64,000 nucleotides of DNA from Clostridiales bacterium (GTDB lineage Bacteria > Bacillota > Clostridia > Oscillospirales > Oscillospiraceae), in assembly GCA_025757645.1 (NCBI GenBank), contig CP107216.1:743501-807500 (forward strand), in the 5' to 3' direction. The position numbers and the translations under genes were made by a program. This document shows positions 1 to 8,494 of this stretch, piece after piece. The notes under the pieces were generated by a model that did no database searches, was not told where the DNA came from, and saw only the letters and a list, made by a program, of their open reading frames with translations. Each line of letters starts with the position of its first letter. Positions within the stretch are counted from its first letter, which is position 1.

Positions 1-5
1 TTCAT
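1..5 (-). CDS. Start of a leftward gene, probably groES (5 bases in window)
   Basis: Read on the minus strand, an ATG ends at base 5 and is followed by AA, so the second codon is Lys or Asn. An AGGAGG ribosome site lies at 15-20, ten bases upstream of it, and a sigma-A promoter overlapping a perfect CIRCE operator lies upstream of that. In Firmicutes CIRCE controls hrcA-grpE-dnaK-dnaJ and groESL. The hrcA operon is elsewhere in this window, so groESL is the natural candidate, and GroES often starts Met-Lys. The identity is inferred from regulation only, because no further codon is visible. Confidence 0.55.
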
Positions 6-41
6 AATCTATATGCCTCCTAATATTGAATACAAAAAAGC

Positions 42-80
42 GATGCGTTAGCACTCAATTCCTCGGAGTGCTAACGCATC
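42..80 (-). promoter_or_regulatory. Perfect CIRCE operator (HrcA binding site)
   Basis: TTAGCACTC at 48-56 and GAGTGCTAA at 66-74 are separated by exactly 9 bases, which is the CIRCE consensus without mismatch. The palindrome extends by six more paired bases on each side (GATGCG/CGCATC), giving 15-bp arms. It lies just downstream of the -10 box of the leftward promoter, where a bound HrcA repressor would block transcription start. Confidence 0.97.
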
Positions 81-82
81 AT

Positions 83-110
83 ACTATACCACAATTTTTC
101 GGATTATCAA
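83..110 (-). promoter_or_regulatory. Sigma-A promoter of the CIRCE-controlled leftward gene
   Basis: On the minus strand TTGATA (105-110) is followed after 16 bases by TATAGT (83-88). The CIRCE element begins immediately downstream, so this is a HrcA-repressed housekeeping promoter. Confidence 0.8.
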
Positions 111-158
111 GCCCCTGGCGAAATTTTTTTGTAAACGTTTTGTGACCGCGTTTTTTCG

Positions 159-1091
159 TCAGGCGTGGACAAATTCGCGCGTCTCGTGGCCGCCCGTGGT
201 CTCGGGGTGGAAGAAGGCCATGTTCGCCGGCACGAGGAAGTTCACGCCGCCGGGGATGAGGTCGAAGTTTACGTGCTTGCTCCAGAGCGCCTCACCGTCG
301 ATGTTCACGACGAGATCCTGCTCGCTGTCGATCTCAAGATGACCGCCCTCGAGATGGGTGATGAATTTTTCCAACTCACGGTAGCGGCCCTTGGCGTACT
401 TGCCGACGAGCCGGATGAACTGCAGGCGCGACACGTCGCGCACGACGAGAAACTCCAGCTTGCCGTTATCTGGCCGGGAGTCGGTGATGGGGTTGAAGCC
501 GCCGCCGTAGAACCGGCCATTGCACGCGCAGATGAGCGACGTGCCTCCGCTGTAGTCCATGCCGCAGCCGCGCACGGTCAGCGGCTGGGCGATGCCCTTG
601 AAGAGGTTGGCCACGACGGACAGCACATAGCTGTCGTGATATTGGTGCACCTCGGTGCCAATGCGCGCGTCGATGCCGACGGAGCAGATGTTGACCGCGT
701 AGCGCCCGCAGCACTCCATCACGTCGAGCGGACGCACTTCGCCGCGCACGAGATCGCTCAGGTCGAAAAAGCGGTCCTTTTCCTCGCCGAACATTTTGAT
801 GAAGTCGTTGCCCGTGCCGCAGGGGAAGTGGGTCACGGCGACGTTATCGTGCCCGACGGCGCCGTTGACGCACTCGTTGAGCGTGCCGTCGCCGCCGCAG
901 GCATATACCCGCAGCTCCTCGCCGGAAGCGGCCTCGGCCTTGATCTTCGCGCACGCATCCATGGGCGCGGTCGTGATGTAGACCTCATAGGCGTCCGCGC
1001 TGCCCTCGAGCGCGAGGCGCGCCTGCTCGGCCACGTATTCATGCCGGTCCTTGCCGCCGGCGACGGGGTTGACGATGAACAGATGTTTCAT
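159..1091 (-). CDS. Diacylglycerol/lipid kinase family protein (DagK/YegS type)
   Basis: This 310-residue protein belongs to the soluble diacylglycerol kinase catalytic family, which phosphorylates lipid hydroxyls with ATP at the inner face of the membrane. The start MKHLFIVNP is followed by AGGK and the nucleotide-binding GGDGT motif at residues 66-70, then GTGND at 92-96. The length matches the family (about 300). An AGGAA ribosome site sits seven bases before the ATG at 1091, so the longer in-frame extension upstream is not used. It is transcribed alone from a promoter at 1129-1157. Members act on diacylglycerol, undecaprenol or sphingoid bases, and the sequence alone does not decide the substrate. 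Confidence 0.9.
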   Translation of the reverse strand: MKHLFIVNPVAGGKDRHEYVAEQARLALEGSADAYEVYITTAPMDACAKIKAEAASGEELRVYACGGDGTLNECVNGAVGHDNVAVTHFPCGTGNDFIKMFGEEKDRFFDLSDLVRGEVRPLDVMECCGRYAVNICSVGIDARIGTEVHQYHDSYVLSVVANLFKGIAQPLTVRGCGMDYSGGTSLICACNGRFYGGGFNPITDSRPDNGKLEFLVVRDVSRLQFIRLVGKYAKGRYRELEKFITHLEGGHLEIDSEQDLVVNIDGEALWSKHVNFDLIPGGVNFLVPANMAFFHPETTGGHETREFVHA

Positions 1092-1128
1092 AGCTCCATT
1101 CCTGCACTTTCGACAAAATAATACCATT

Positions 1129-1157
1129 ACTATACCCCGGTCGGCGGGGACGCGCAA
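1129..1157 (-). promoter_or_regulatory. Sigma-A promoter for the lipid kinase gene
   Basis: On the minus strand TTGCGC (1152-1157), a 17-base spacer and TATAGT (1129-1134) lie 38 bases upstream of the start codon. Confidence 0.65.
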
Positions 1158-1233
1158 GAGGGGAATCGTGAATATTTGCGATTTTTTAACTACCGGTGTG
1201 AAATATATGCGGCCGTGCGTCGGATATGCGGCT

Positions 1234-2355
1234 TCACACGTCTTTCGTGTACTGGAACAGGTCACAGCGGAGCGTGCCGTTGTAGAGCTTGCGCTTCTTG
1301 TCTGCCGGGCGGCCGAACGCGCGCTCAAACTCCGTGTGCGAGCTCAGCAGGTAGAGCCGCCAGTGCTCCGTTTTGGCATAGGCCGCGCCGAAGGCGGTGT
1401 AGAGCGCCTCGGCCTCGCGCTTTTCCATCAGGCGCTCGCCGTAGGGCGGATTCGTGACGATAACGCCGCGGTCGGTCGTGCGGTCAAATTCCCGCGCGTC
1501 CGCCACCGCGAAGGTGATGCAGTCGTCCACGCCGGCGCGGCGGGCATTGTCGCGCGCCATGGCGACGGCGCGGGGGTCGATATCCGAGGCAAAGATGTGA
1601 TACTCGCCGTGAAACTCGCGTGCGCGCGCTTCCTCGCGCGCCTGCGGCCAGACCCCGGCCGGCAGCCACGCCCACTGCATGGCCGCAAAGTCGCGGCTCA
1701 GCCCCGGTGCGCGGCCCTTGGCGGCCAGCGCCGCCTCGATGGCGATGGTGCCGCTGCCGCAAAACGGGTCGCAGAAATCGCCCCGGCCGCGGTAGCCCGC
1801 GATGTCCACGAGCGCGGCGGCCAGCGTCTCGCGCAGGGGCGCGGCCACGTGCGCCGGACGGTAGCCGCGCTTGTGCAGCGGCGTGCCGGTCGTGTCGAGA
1901 TAGAGCGTGGCCGTGTCGTGCACGAGCGAGAACTGGATCTGGTACAGCGCGCCGGTCTCGGCAAACCACGTCACATGATAGCGCTGCTTGAGCGACTCGA
2001 CGACGGCTTTTTTGATGATCTTCTGGCAGTCGGGCACGGAGTGCAGCGCCGACTCCAGACTGTAGCCCTTGACGGGGAAGGCCGCGTCCGCGGGCAGGTA
2101 CTGCGCCCACGGCAGGGCCTTCACGCCCTCGAAGAGCGCGTCAAACGTCGGGGCGGGGAAGCTGCCCAGCTCGAGCAGCACGCGCTCGCCGAAGCGGCAG
2201 CGGAGGTTCATGCGCGCGATGTCCGCGTCCGTGCCCGTGCAGCGCACGCGGCCGTTTTCGGGCATGACGCCGCGCAGGCCCATGTGGCGCAGCTCGTTGC
2301 CGAGCGGGCCCTCGAGCCCGAACAGGCACGGCACGCACAGTTTGTGCTCAGGCAT
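1234..2355 (-). CDS. rlmL: THUMP-domain class I SAM-dependent rRNA guanine-N2 methyltransferase (RlmL/YpsC type)
   Basis: This 373-residue protein resembles the N-terminal half of E. coli RlmKL and B. subtilis YpsC, enzymes that make N2-methylguanine in 23S rRNA. The first 160 residues form the ferredoxin-like/THUMP RNA-binding part. Residues 196-203 (DPFCGSGT) are the SAM-binding loop. NPPYG at 302-306 is the catalytic motif of N-methyltransferases acting on exocyclic amines. The ATG at 2355 overlaps the end of the preceding gene by 8 bases, so translation is probably coupled. It is the last gene of an aroC-led operon. The exact target base is inferred from the family. Confidence 0.87.
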   Translation of the reverse strand: MPEHKLCVPCLFGLEGPLGNELRHMGLRGVMPENGRVRCTGTDADIARMNLRCRFGERVLLELGSFPAPTFDALFEGVKALPWAQYLPADAAFPVKGYSLESALHSVPDCQKIIKKAVVESLKQRYHVTWFAETGALYQIQFSLVHDTATLYLDTTGTPLHKRGYRPAHVAAPLRETLAAALVDIAGYRGRGDFCDPFCGSGTIAIEAALAAKGRAPGLSRDFAAMQWAWLPAGVWPQAREEARAREFHGEYHIFASDIDPRAVAMARDNARRAGVDDCITFAVADAREFDRTTDRGVIVTNPPYGERLMEKREAEALYTAFGAAYAKTEHWRLYLLSSHTEFERAFGRPADKKRKLYNGTLRCDLFQYTKDV

Positions 2356-3367
2356 CGGGCGTGTCCTCGGTTTCGTCAGATTTTTCAGGCTCGGCCGGGG
2401 TTTCCGGGGCTTCCGGTTCGGCCGGGGTTTCCGCTTCCGGCTTGGCCTCGGGCGTTTCCTCCGGAGCGGTCTCCGGCTCGGCTGCGGCCTCCGGGGTCTC
2501 CTCCGGTGTGGTTTCCGGGTCGGCCGGGGTCTCAGGCGTCATGTCCACGAGCTCGAACGTGATGTCCGGCAGCTTCTGCTCGTCATACTTGCCGCAGAGG
2601 ATGCGGATGAACACGACGATGGCATAGATCAGGCAGGCAACGGCCGCGACCGTCAGCCCCTCGACCCAGCCCTGCGGGATGCCGCCGACGTAGTCCACGC
2701 GCACGATGGCGTCGGGCAGGTAGTCGGCCGCGTCGTCACTGTCGCCGATCGCGCCGATCTTCTGCAGATAGTCATGGTTGTCCGTGTACCAACTGTAGAT
2801 CTCGGACGAGACGGCCTCCGGCATGGCCTTGACCGTGCCGGTGACGCGGATGAAGCTGTCGATGGAGTAGCTCTGGCCCTGCAGGACGCTGGTGGTCGCA
2901 TTGGCAATGGTCTTGACCGAGGCGTCCCACCGCGCGGGGAAGCGGAAGGCCACGAGCTGCCCGCCGATGGGCACGACGGCGTACTGCGCGCTGCCGCCGG
3001 CGGGGTCTTCGAACGTGTCGAGGATGAAGATGATGTCGTGCTGCACGAACGTGCCGGGGTCGGCGTCGAACGTGCCTTCGATACTCTGCGCGCCCTTAGC
3101 GATACGGAACACGCCGAAGCCGGAGGCCGCCAGCAGCACCACGGCCGCCAGCACGCCCGCGATGCCGCGCCAGAGCGCGTGACGCCAGCGTGCGCCATGC
3201 TCGGCCTTCTGCGCGGGGGCGGCTGTTTCCGGGGCCTCTGGGGCCTTCGGTGCTTCCGTGCCTTCCGAAGCCGGGGCGGTTTCCGGCTGGGTAGTCTGTT
3301 CGATGTTTGTGGTTTCCGGCGCGGCCGTATCGGGGGCCTGCTGAGCCGGGGTCTTGTTTTCGTCCAT
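2348..3367 (-). CDS. Bitopic membrane protein with acidic Pro/Glu-rich ends, unknown function
   Basis: I do not recognise this 339-residue protein. It has a Pro/Thr/Ala/Glu-rich first 55 residues, a membrane helix at about 67-88, a soluble middle domain of about 140 residues, a second helix at about 233-255, and a 70-residue tail built of degenerate PETPAEPE-like repeats. Both ends would lie on the same side, probably in the cytoplasm, with the middle domain outside. An AAAGGAG site precedes the ATG by six bases. It lies 14 bases after aroC and overlaps the methyltransferase start, so the three genes form an operon, but the neighbours do not suggest a job for it. Confidence 0.8.
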   Translation of the reverse strand: MDENKTPAQQAPDTAAPETTNIEQTTQPETAPASEGTEAPKAPEAPETAAPAQKAEHGARWRHALWRGIAGVLAAVVLLAASGFGVFRIAKGAQSIEGTFDADPGTFVQHDIIFILDTFEDPAGGSAQYAVVPIGGQLVAFRFPARWDASVKTIANATTSVLQGQSYSIDSFIRVTGTVKAMPEAVSSEIYSWYTDNHDYLQKIGAIGDSDDAADYLPDAIVRVDYVGGIPQGWVEGLTVAAVACLIYAIVVFIRILCGKYDEQKLPDITFELVDMTPETPADPETTPEETPEAAAEPETAPEETPEAKPEAETPAEPEAPETPAEPEKSDETEDTPDA

Positions 3368-3381
3368 GAGGAACTCCTTTC

Positions 3382-4389
3382 TCAGATCGTGGCGGCGGTG
3401 TCAAGCATGGCGTCGAGCACGCAGCAGGCGAGCGCGGCCTCCATGACCGGGATCGCCCGCGGGGCGAGGCACGGGTCGTGCCGGCCGTTGATGCGCAGCG
3501 GCGTCTCCTCCATTGTGGCCAGGTCGACCGACGGCTGCTCGCACGCGATCGACGGCGTCGGCCGCAGGGCCATGCGCACGACGAGCGGCATGCCGTTGGT
3601 GATGCCGCCGTTGATGCCGCCGGCATTGTTCGAGGCCATGGTGATGTGCCCGTTTTTCAGGCGGATGGGGTCGTTGGCTTCGCTGCCGCGCATTTCGGCG
3701 AGGGCGAAGCCGCGGCCAAACTCCACGCCCTTCACGCCGGGGATGGCATAGAGCATGCCGGCGATGCGGCTCTCCATGCCGCCGAAGAGCAGCCCGCCGA
3801 CGCCGGCGGGTACGCCCGTGACGACGCACTCGAGCTCGCTGCCGACGGAGTCGCCGGCGCTGCGCGCGTCGAGAATGGCGCGCTTCATGTCAAAGTTCAG
3901 CTCCCTGCCCGTCGCCTGGCCGACGCGCACGGCGTTGGCCGTGATCGTGATGCCGCGGCGCTCAAGGATCTGCCGGCAGACTGCTCCGGCGAACACGAGG
4001 CAGGCCGTGAGCCGGCCGCTGAACGGGCCGCCGCCGCGCAGGTCGGCGTGGCCGCCGAAGCGCACGGTCGCAGCGTAGTCCGCGTGGCTCGGGCGCGGGA
4101 TCTCCGGGTGGTAGGCCGCACTGTTCTGGTCCTTGTTGCGGAAGATGGCCGAGATCGGCGCGCCGGTCGTCACGCCGTTGAGGATGCCGCTCATCACGAG
4201 CGGATCGTCCGTCTCTGAGCGGTGGGTCGTCAGGTCGGACGAGCCGGGGGCGCGCCGGCGCATCTGGATGCGCACGGCGTCCATGTCGATGGCCTCGCCG
4301 GCCGGGACGCCGTCGAGCACGACGCCGATCGCCGGGCCGTGCGACTCGCCGAAGATCGTCACTTTTACGCGTTCGCCATAGGTATTCAT
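3382..4389 (-). CDS. aroC: Chorismate synthase
   Basis: Chorismate synthase removes phosphate from 5-enolpyruvylshikimate-3-phosphate to give chorismate, the last common step of the shikimate pathway, using reduced FMN. GESHG near residues 14-18 and the GGGPFSGR segment with the conserved RFGGHAD stretch just before it identify the family. I chose the ATG at 4389 (335 residues) rather than one eight codons upstream because a GAGG site sits eight bases before it. It leads an operon with the membrane protein and the rRNA methyltransferase; no other aromatic amino acid genes are adjacent. Confidence 0.95.
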   Translation of the reverse strand: MNTYGERVKVTIFGESHGPAIGVVLDGVPAGEAIDMDAVRIQMRRRAPGSSDLTTHRSETDDPLVMSGILNGVTTGAPISAIFRNKDQNSAAYHPEIPRPSHADYAATVRFGGHADLRGGGPFSGRLTACLVFAGAVCRQILERRGITITANAVRVGQATGRELNFDMKRAILDARSAGDSVGSELECVVTGVPAGVGGLLFGGMESRIAGMLYAIPGVKGVEFGRGFALAEMRGSEANDPIRLKNGHITMASNNAGGINGGITNGMPLVVRMALRPTPSIACEQPSVDLATMEETPLRINGRHDPCLAPRAIPVMEAALACCVLDAMLDTAATI

Positions 4390-4411
4390 GCGTTTGCCTC
4401 GCTGTTCGTTC

Positions 4412-4439
4412 AAAATAAAGGATACAGATAACCATACAA
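4412..4439 (-). promoter_or_regulatory. Candidate sigma-A promoter for aroC
   Basis: On the minus strand TTGTAT (4434-4439), 16 bases, then TATTTT (4412-4417) lie 22 bases upstream of the aroC ATG. The match is moderate. Confidence 0.45.
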
Positions 4440-4536
4440 CATTTTTCCGGTCTTGTAAATGCCTTTTGCGTGCGCGCGGGGGTCATGGGCGCGCGGATTT
4501 TACAGATTGGACATGAAAACGCCGTGCCGGTTGTTT

Positions 4537-4542
4537 TATAAT
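4537..4542 (+). promoter_or_regulatory. Candidate -10 box for the two-component operon
   Basis: A perfect TATAAT lies 62 bases upstream of the response-regulator ATG. I see no good -35 box at 16-18 bases, so an activator or a leaky promoter is possible. Confidence 0.4.
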
Positions 4543-4604
4543 AAGAACAAATTGTGAAAATGATACCCGGCGCGCAAGTGCGCCGGCGAAGGAGGCAATA
4601 TCAC

Positions 4605-5294
4605 ATGAGCCAGAAAGTGCTCGTCGTGGAGGACGACAACAACATCGCAGAGTTGCTGCGTCTGTACCTGCAGAAGGACGGGTTCGAGGTCTCACACGCG
4701 GCCGACGGCGGCAAGGCCGTCGAGATGGCCAAGGAGATCCAGCCCGACCTCGTGCTGCTCGATATCATGCTGCCCGTCATGGACGGCTGGCAGGTCTGCC
4801 GCGAGCTGCGCAAGACCATGAAAATGCCCATCATCATGCTCACCGCCAAGGGCGAGACCGAGGACAAGGTCTCCGGCCTGGAGATGGGCGCGGACGACTA
4901 CATCGTCAAGCCCTTCGAGGTCAAGGAGCTGCTCGCGCGCGTGCACGCCGTGCTGCGCCGCACCGGCGACGACGGCAAGCCCAAGAGCAAGAAGCTCACG
5001 TTCGACAAGCTCGTCATCAACCTCGACTCCTATGAGCTGATCGTCGACGGCAAGAAGATCGACACGCCGCCCAAGGAGATGGAGCTGCTGTACCACCTCG
5101 CGGCGACGCCCAACCGCGTCTACACCCGCAACCAGCTGCTCGACGAGGTGTGGGGCTTTGACTACTTCGGCGACAGCCGCACCGTCGACGTGCACATCAA
5201 GCGCCTGCGCGAGAAGCTCGAGGGCGTGTCCGACAAGTGGGCGCTCAAGACCGTCTGGGGCGTGGGCTATAAGTTCGAAGCGGAAGAGACGTAA
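4605..5294 (+). CDS. OmpR/PhoB-family response regulator
   Basis: This 229-residue DNA-binding response regulator has an N-terminal receiver with acidic residues D10-D11, phosphoacceptor D53, T80 and K102, all conserved, followed by a C-terminal winged helix (residues about 130-226) ending in the usual WGVGYKF. The ATG at 4605 has GGAGG nine bases before it, while the 17 codons upstream in frame are basic and not part of the domain. Its stop codon directly abuts the GTG of the histidine kinase, so the two form one operon and a cognate pair. The regulated stimulus is not visible. Confidence 0.94.
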   Translation: MSQKVLVVEDDNNIAELLRLYLQKDGFEVSHAADGGKAVEMAKEIQPDLVLLDIMLPVMDGWQVCRELRKTMKMPIIMLTAKGETEDKVSGLEMGADDYIVKPFEVKELLARVHAVLRRTGDDGKPKSKKLTFDKLVINLDSYELIVDGKKIDTPPKEMELLYHLAATPNRVYTRNQLLDEVWGFDYFGDSRTVDVHIKRLREKLEGVSDKWALKTVWGVGYKFEAEET

Positions 5295-6782
5295 GTGAAG
5301 AGTATTTATTTCAAAAACTTCGCCGCGACCGCCGTCATGGTCATGTTCAGCTTCCTCATCCTCGGCACGGCGTTCGTGTTCCTCGGCCGCAGCTATGTCA
5401 TCAGCGAATACCGCGACAACATGGTCTCCAACGCCGAGGAGGTCAGCCACGCCGCGCAGGCGCTTGTGCGCGACGGCGAGCTCTCGAACTGGGACCTGCG
5501 CATGGTCATCAGTACCCTGGCGCAGTCGACCGGCAACCACATCTTCATCACGGATACCGATGGGACGATCGTGTCCTGCTCGTGCCGCAACATCGCCTGC
5601 GAGCACCTCGGCCGCTCGGTCGGCTCGGCGCAGCTGACGCAGCTGCGCAGCGACGGCAAGCTCAACCTCATCACGAACCTCGGCGGGTTTTATGCCTCGC
5701 CGCACTACGTCGTCGCGCAGCCAATCACCATCGGCACGGACGCGCGCGTGATCGGCTACGTGTTCGTGGCCACGAACAGCGCCACGATCATCGACGGCTG
5801 GCGAACGTTCGTGTGGGTGTTTCTCGCCGCGTCTGCCGCCGTGATGATGATCGCGCTGCTGCTCTCGCTCGTGACGAGCAAGCGCATGGCTCAGCCGCTC
5901 GACGAGATGGCAGTCGCGGCCAAGAAGTTCGCCCACGGCGACTTTTCCGCCCGCGTCACGGACGACGGACGCACCGACGAGGTCGGCGCGCTCATCTCGG
6001 CCTTCAACACCATGGCCGACTCCCTTGAGACGAGCGAGCAGCGCCGCAACGCCTTCATCGCCAACGTCTCGCACGAGCTCAAGACCCCCATGACCACCAT
6101 CGCCGGCTTTGCCGACGGTATTCTCGACGGCACGATCCCCAAGGATCAGGAGGACAAGTACCTCGCCACCATCGCCGACGAGACGCGCCGGCTCTCGCGC
6201 CTCGTGCGCAGCATGCTCGACATGTCGCGCCTTGAGAGCACGGGCGAGGATCTGACGCGCCGGCGCGAGTTTGACATCTCGGAGAAGATCGTCAGCACCA
6301 TGCTCAGCTTTGAGGCGCGCGCCAACGACAAGCAGCTCGACGTCGATCTGCAGCTGCCCGAGGACTCCATGCCGGTGCTCGCAGACCCGGACGCCATCAC
6401 GCGCGTGCTCTATAACCTGATGGACAACGCCGTCAAGTTCGCCGCGCCCGGCAGCACGCTGCGCGTCTCGCTCTGGAAGTCGGAGGGCAAGGCCTACGTC
6501 TCCGTGCGCGACCACGGCGAGACCATCCCGCCCGACGACCTGCCGTTCATCTTCGACCGCTTCCACAAGTCCGACCGCAGCCGCAGCCTCGACCGCGACG
6601 GCGTGGGGCTCGGACTGTACCTGGTCAAGAGCATCCTCGACGCGCACGGCGAGGACATCGCCGTCACGAGCCGCGACGGTGTGACGGAGTTCGTGTTCAC
6701 GCTCACGCTCGCAAAGCCCGCGCCCAAGCCTACCGCCAAGCCCGAGAGCACCGGCCGCCGGGGCGGGCGCAAGAGTTCATGA
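5295..6782 (+). CDS. Membrane sensor histidine kinase
   Basis: This 495-residue kinase starts at GTG directly after the regulator stop codon. Helices at about 9-31 and 172-195 frame an extracellular sensor domain of about 140 residues that holds three close cysteines (C95, C97, C102). A HAMP linker follows (about 196-248). The HisKA box NVSHELKTP carries H260, the N box has N378, and the G box GVGLGLYLVK is at 436-445. All ATPase motifs are intact. The C-terminal 25 residues are Pro/Lys/Arg rich. It should phosphorylate the adjacent regulator. The cysteine cluster could sense redox or bind metal, but this is speculation. Confidence 0.94.
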   Translation: MKSIYFKNFAATAVMVMFSFLILGTAFVFLGRSYVISEYRDNMVSNAEEVSHAAQALVRDGELSNWDLRMVISTLAQSTGNHIFITDTDGTIVSCSCRNIACEHLGRSVGSAQLTQLRSDGKLNLITNLGGFYASPHYVVAQPITIGTDARVIGYVFVATNSATIIDGWRTFVWVFLAASAAVMMIALLLSLVTSKRMAQPLDEMAVAAKKFAHGDFSARVTDDGRTDEVGALISAFNTMADSLETSEQRRNAFIANVSHELKTPMTTIAGFADGILDGTIPKDQEDKYLATIADETRRLSRLVRSMLDMSRLESTGEDLTRRREFDISEKIVSTMLSFEARANDKQLDVDLQLPEDSMPVLADPDAITRVLYNLMDNAVKFAAPGSTLRVSLWKSEGKAYVSVRDHGETIPPDDLPFIFDRFHKSDRSRSLDRDGVGLGLYLVKSILDAHGEDIAVTSRDGVTEFVFTLTLAKPAPKPTAKPESTGRRGGRKSS

Positions 6783-6877
6783 TTTGTTCGCGGAATTCAT
6801 AAAATGTTTGTTTTCCATTCATAAGCAGCACAAAATCACGTGCTATCATCAAATCGTTCCTTGGGAGGGACACCACA

Positions 6878-8167
6878 ATGTACGACAACGTCCGCAAACC
6901 GGAGTCCGACTGGTATGAGGCCGGCTACACCGCGCCCCGCACCGATGCCGCAGGCACCGGCTGCTACGACTCCTACTGGAGCCCGTCGCAGGCCGCCGCG
7001 CCGAAGAAAAAGCCCCATCAGGGGCTGAAGATCACGATGATCATCCTCGGCGTGCTCGTACTCATCATCGCGTCCTGCTATGTGTTCGCCGGCCGCGGCC
7101 GGGATTCCATCTCCGTCGACGGCGATCCGGGCCAGCACGGCAGCGTGACGCTCCCCCGCGAGGACACGGACGATGACACCACCGTCACCGGCAAGAATGA
7201 GCTGCCGACCGCGCCGACCGACCCCGGCGTGACCATGACGCTCCAGCCCGCCGGGGGCAGCGCGCTCACGCTGCAGAGCGTGTATGCCAAGTGCCTGCCG
7301 TCCGTCGTCGGCATCCATGCCGACATCCGCCGCGGCGAATACAGCACCGGCACGGGCATCGTGCTCACGGCCGACGGCTACATCGTCACGAATACGCACG
7401 TGCTCGACGGCGCCAAGGCCGTCACCGTGACGACCTCGGACGGTACCGAGTACACCGGCAAGCTCGTCGGTGCGGACGCCGTGAGCGACATCGCCGTGCT
7501 CAAGATCGAGGCGCAGGGCCTCACGCCCGCCGAATTCGGCGACTCCAGTTCCCTGCAGGTCGGCGACGACGTCGTGTCCATCGGCAACCCGCTCGGCGAA
7601 CAGCTGCGCTGGACGATGACCAACGGCATCATCTCCGCCATCAACCGCGACATGGTCTATAACGGGCACAGCATGACGCTCCTGCAGACCAATGCCGCCA
7701 TCAACGAAGGCAACTCCGGCGGCCCGCTCATCAATATGTATGGGCAGGTGATCGGTATCACGAACATGAAGGCCCTGTCCACGGGTGTGGAGGGCATCGG
7801 CTTTGCGATCCCGACCGCGTCCATCCGCCCGATCGTCAATGCGCTGCTCGCAGACGGCCGCGTTTCAGGCCGCGTGAGCATCGGCATCACCGTGGGCGCT
7901 GTGTCTTCCGCCGCTTCCGAATACTACGATCTGCCCGATGGGCTGTATATCAGCGCCGTCGCCGAGGGCTCGGACGCCGAAAAGCAGGGCATCCAGTCCG
8001 GCGATATGCTGTTGGCCGTCAACGGTCAGGCCGTGACCACCACCTATGATGTCAGCGCCGCGAAGGACGGGCTGAAGGTGGGCGACACCGTCACGCTGAC
8101 CATCTACCGCGACGGCAAAACGTTCGACGTCGACGTCAAGCTCGTCGATACGAACGACATCTCTTAA
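6878..8167 (+). CDS. HtrA/DegP-like membrane-anchored serine protease with PDZ domain
   Basis: This 429-residue trypsin-like protease has a cytoplasmic N-terminus of 50 residues, a membrane anchor at about 52-71, an extracellular protease domain with H174, D204 and S280 (in GNSGGPL), and a C-terminal PDZ domain (about 335-425) that recruits unfolded substrates. HtrA proteins degrade misfolded envelope proteins. GGGAGG precedes the ATG at 6878. It follows the two-component genes by 95 bases in the same direction, so envelope-stress control by that pair is plausible but inferred. A strong hairpin at 8211 follows the gene. Confidence 0.93.
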   Translation: MYDNVRKPESDWYEAGYTAPRTDAAGTGCYDSYWSPSQAAAPKKKPHQGLKITMIILGVLVLIIASCYVFAGRGRDSISVDGDPGQHGSVTLPREDTDDDTTVTGKNELPTAPTDPGVTMTLQPAGGSALTLQSVYAKCLPSVVGIHADIRRGEYSTGTGIVLTADGYIVTNTHVLDGAKAVTVTTSDGTEYTGKLVGADAVSDIAVLKIEAQGLTPAEFGDSSSLQVGDDVVSIGNPLGEQLRWTMTNGIISAINRDMVYNGHSMTLLQTNAAINEGNSGGPLINMYGQVIGITNMKALSTGVEGIGFAIPTASIRPIVNALLADGRVSGRVSIGITVGAVSSAASEYYDLPDGLYISAVAEGSDAEKQGIQSGDMLLAVNGQAVTTTYDVSAAKDGLKVGDTVTLTIYRDGKTFDVDVKLVDTNDIS

Positions 8168-8210
8168 TTTGCTAGTTTCTCCCTCCTCATATTCTCCTCT
8201 CTATTGAACG

Positions 8211-8244
8211 AACCCCAGATGGGTAAAACCATCTGGGGTTTGTT
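8211..8244 (+). terminator. Terminator hairpin after htrA (copy 1)
   Basis: AACCCCAGATGG (8211-8222) pairs with CCATCTGGGGTT across a short AT-rich loop and is followed by TGTTCTATATTTG. It is 43 bases after the htrA stop. Confidence 0.7.
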
Positions 8245-8280
8245 CTATATTTGTTAGGATGGTGCTGCTGCGTTGCGGAA

Positions 8281-8330
8281 TTGAGCAGCGGGGAAGCCCG
8301 AGGGGGCAAGGCCCGCCTCGGGTGGAATGA
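8281..8330 (-). repeat. Intergenic repeat family B, copy 1
   Basis: The reverse complement of this segment matches 35170-35218 over about 45 bases with few differences, including the blocks CCGAGGCGGGCCTTG, CCCCTCGGGCTTCCCCGC and GCTCAA. Confidence 0.8.
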
Positions 8331-8494
8331 CACGCGCTTGCGCAGCAAGCCGACGAACCCCAGATGGGTAAAACCATCTGGGGTTTGTTCTATGTTTGGG
8401 TAAAAATGATGCTGCTGCGCTGTGAAATTGAGCCGCAGGGGAAGGCTTTCCAGATCCGGACCTTCCGGCGTCCACGGTGATGCACTGCACCCCG

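Larger units (their letters stand above)
8211..8445. repeat. Tandem duplication of a terminator-containing unit, period 145 bases
   Basis: The hairpin at 8211-8241 is repeated identically at 8356-8386. Similarity continues past it: both copies go on through a GCTGCTGCG element and then TTGAGC and GGGGAAG, with substitutions. The second copy is more diverged towards its right end. Confidence 0.8.
8168..8494. other. Gene-free region with a duplicated hairpin unit
   Basis: This interval between htrA and prmA holds two diverged copies of a unit of about 145 bases, each beginning with the same terminator-like hairpin, plus a copy of an intergenic repeat family (8281-8330). I see no credible coding sequence in it. 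Confidence 0.7.
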
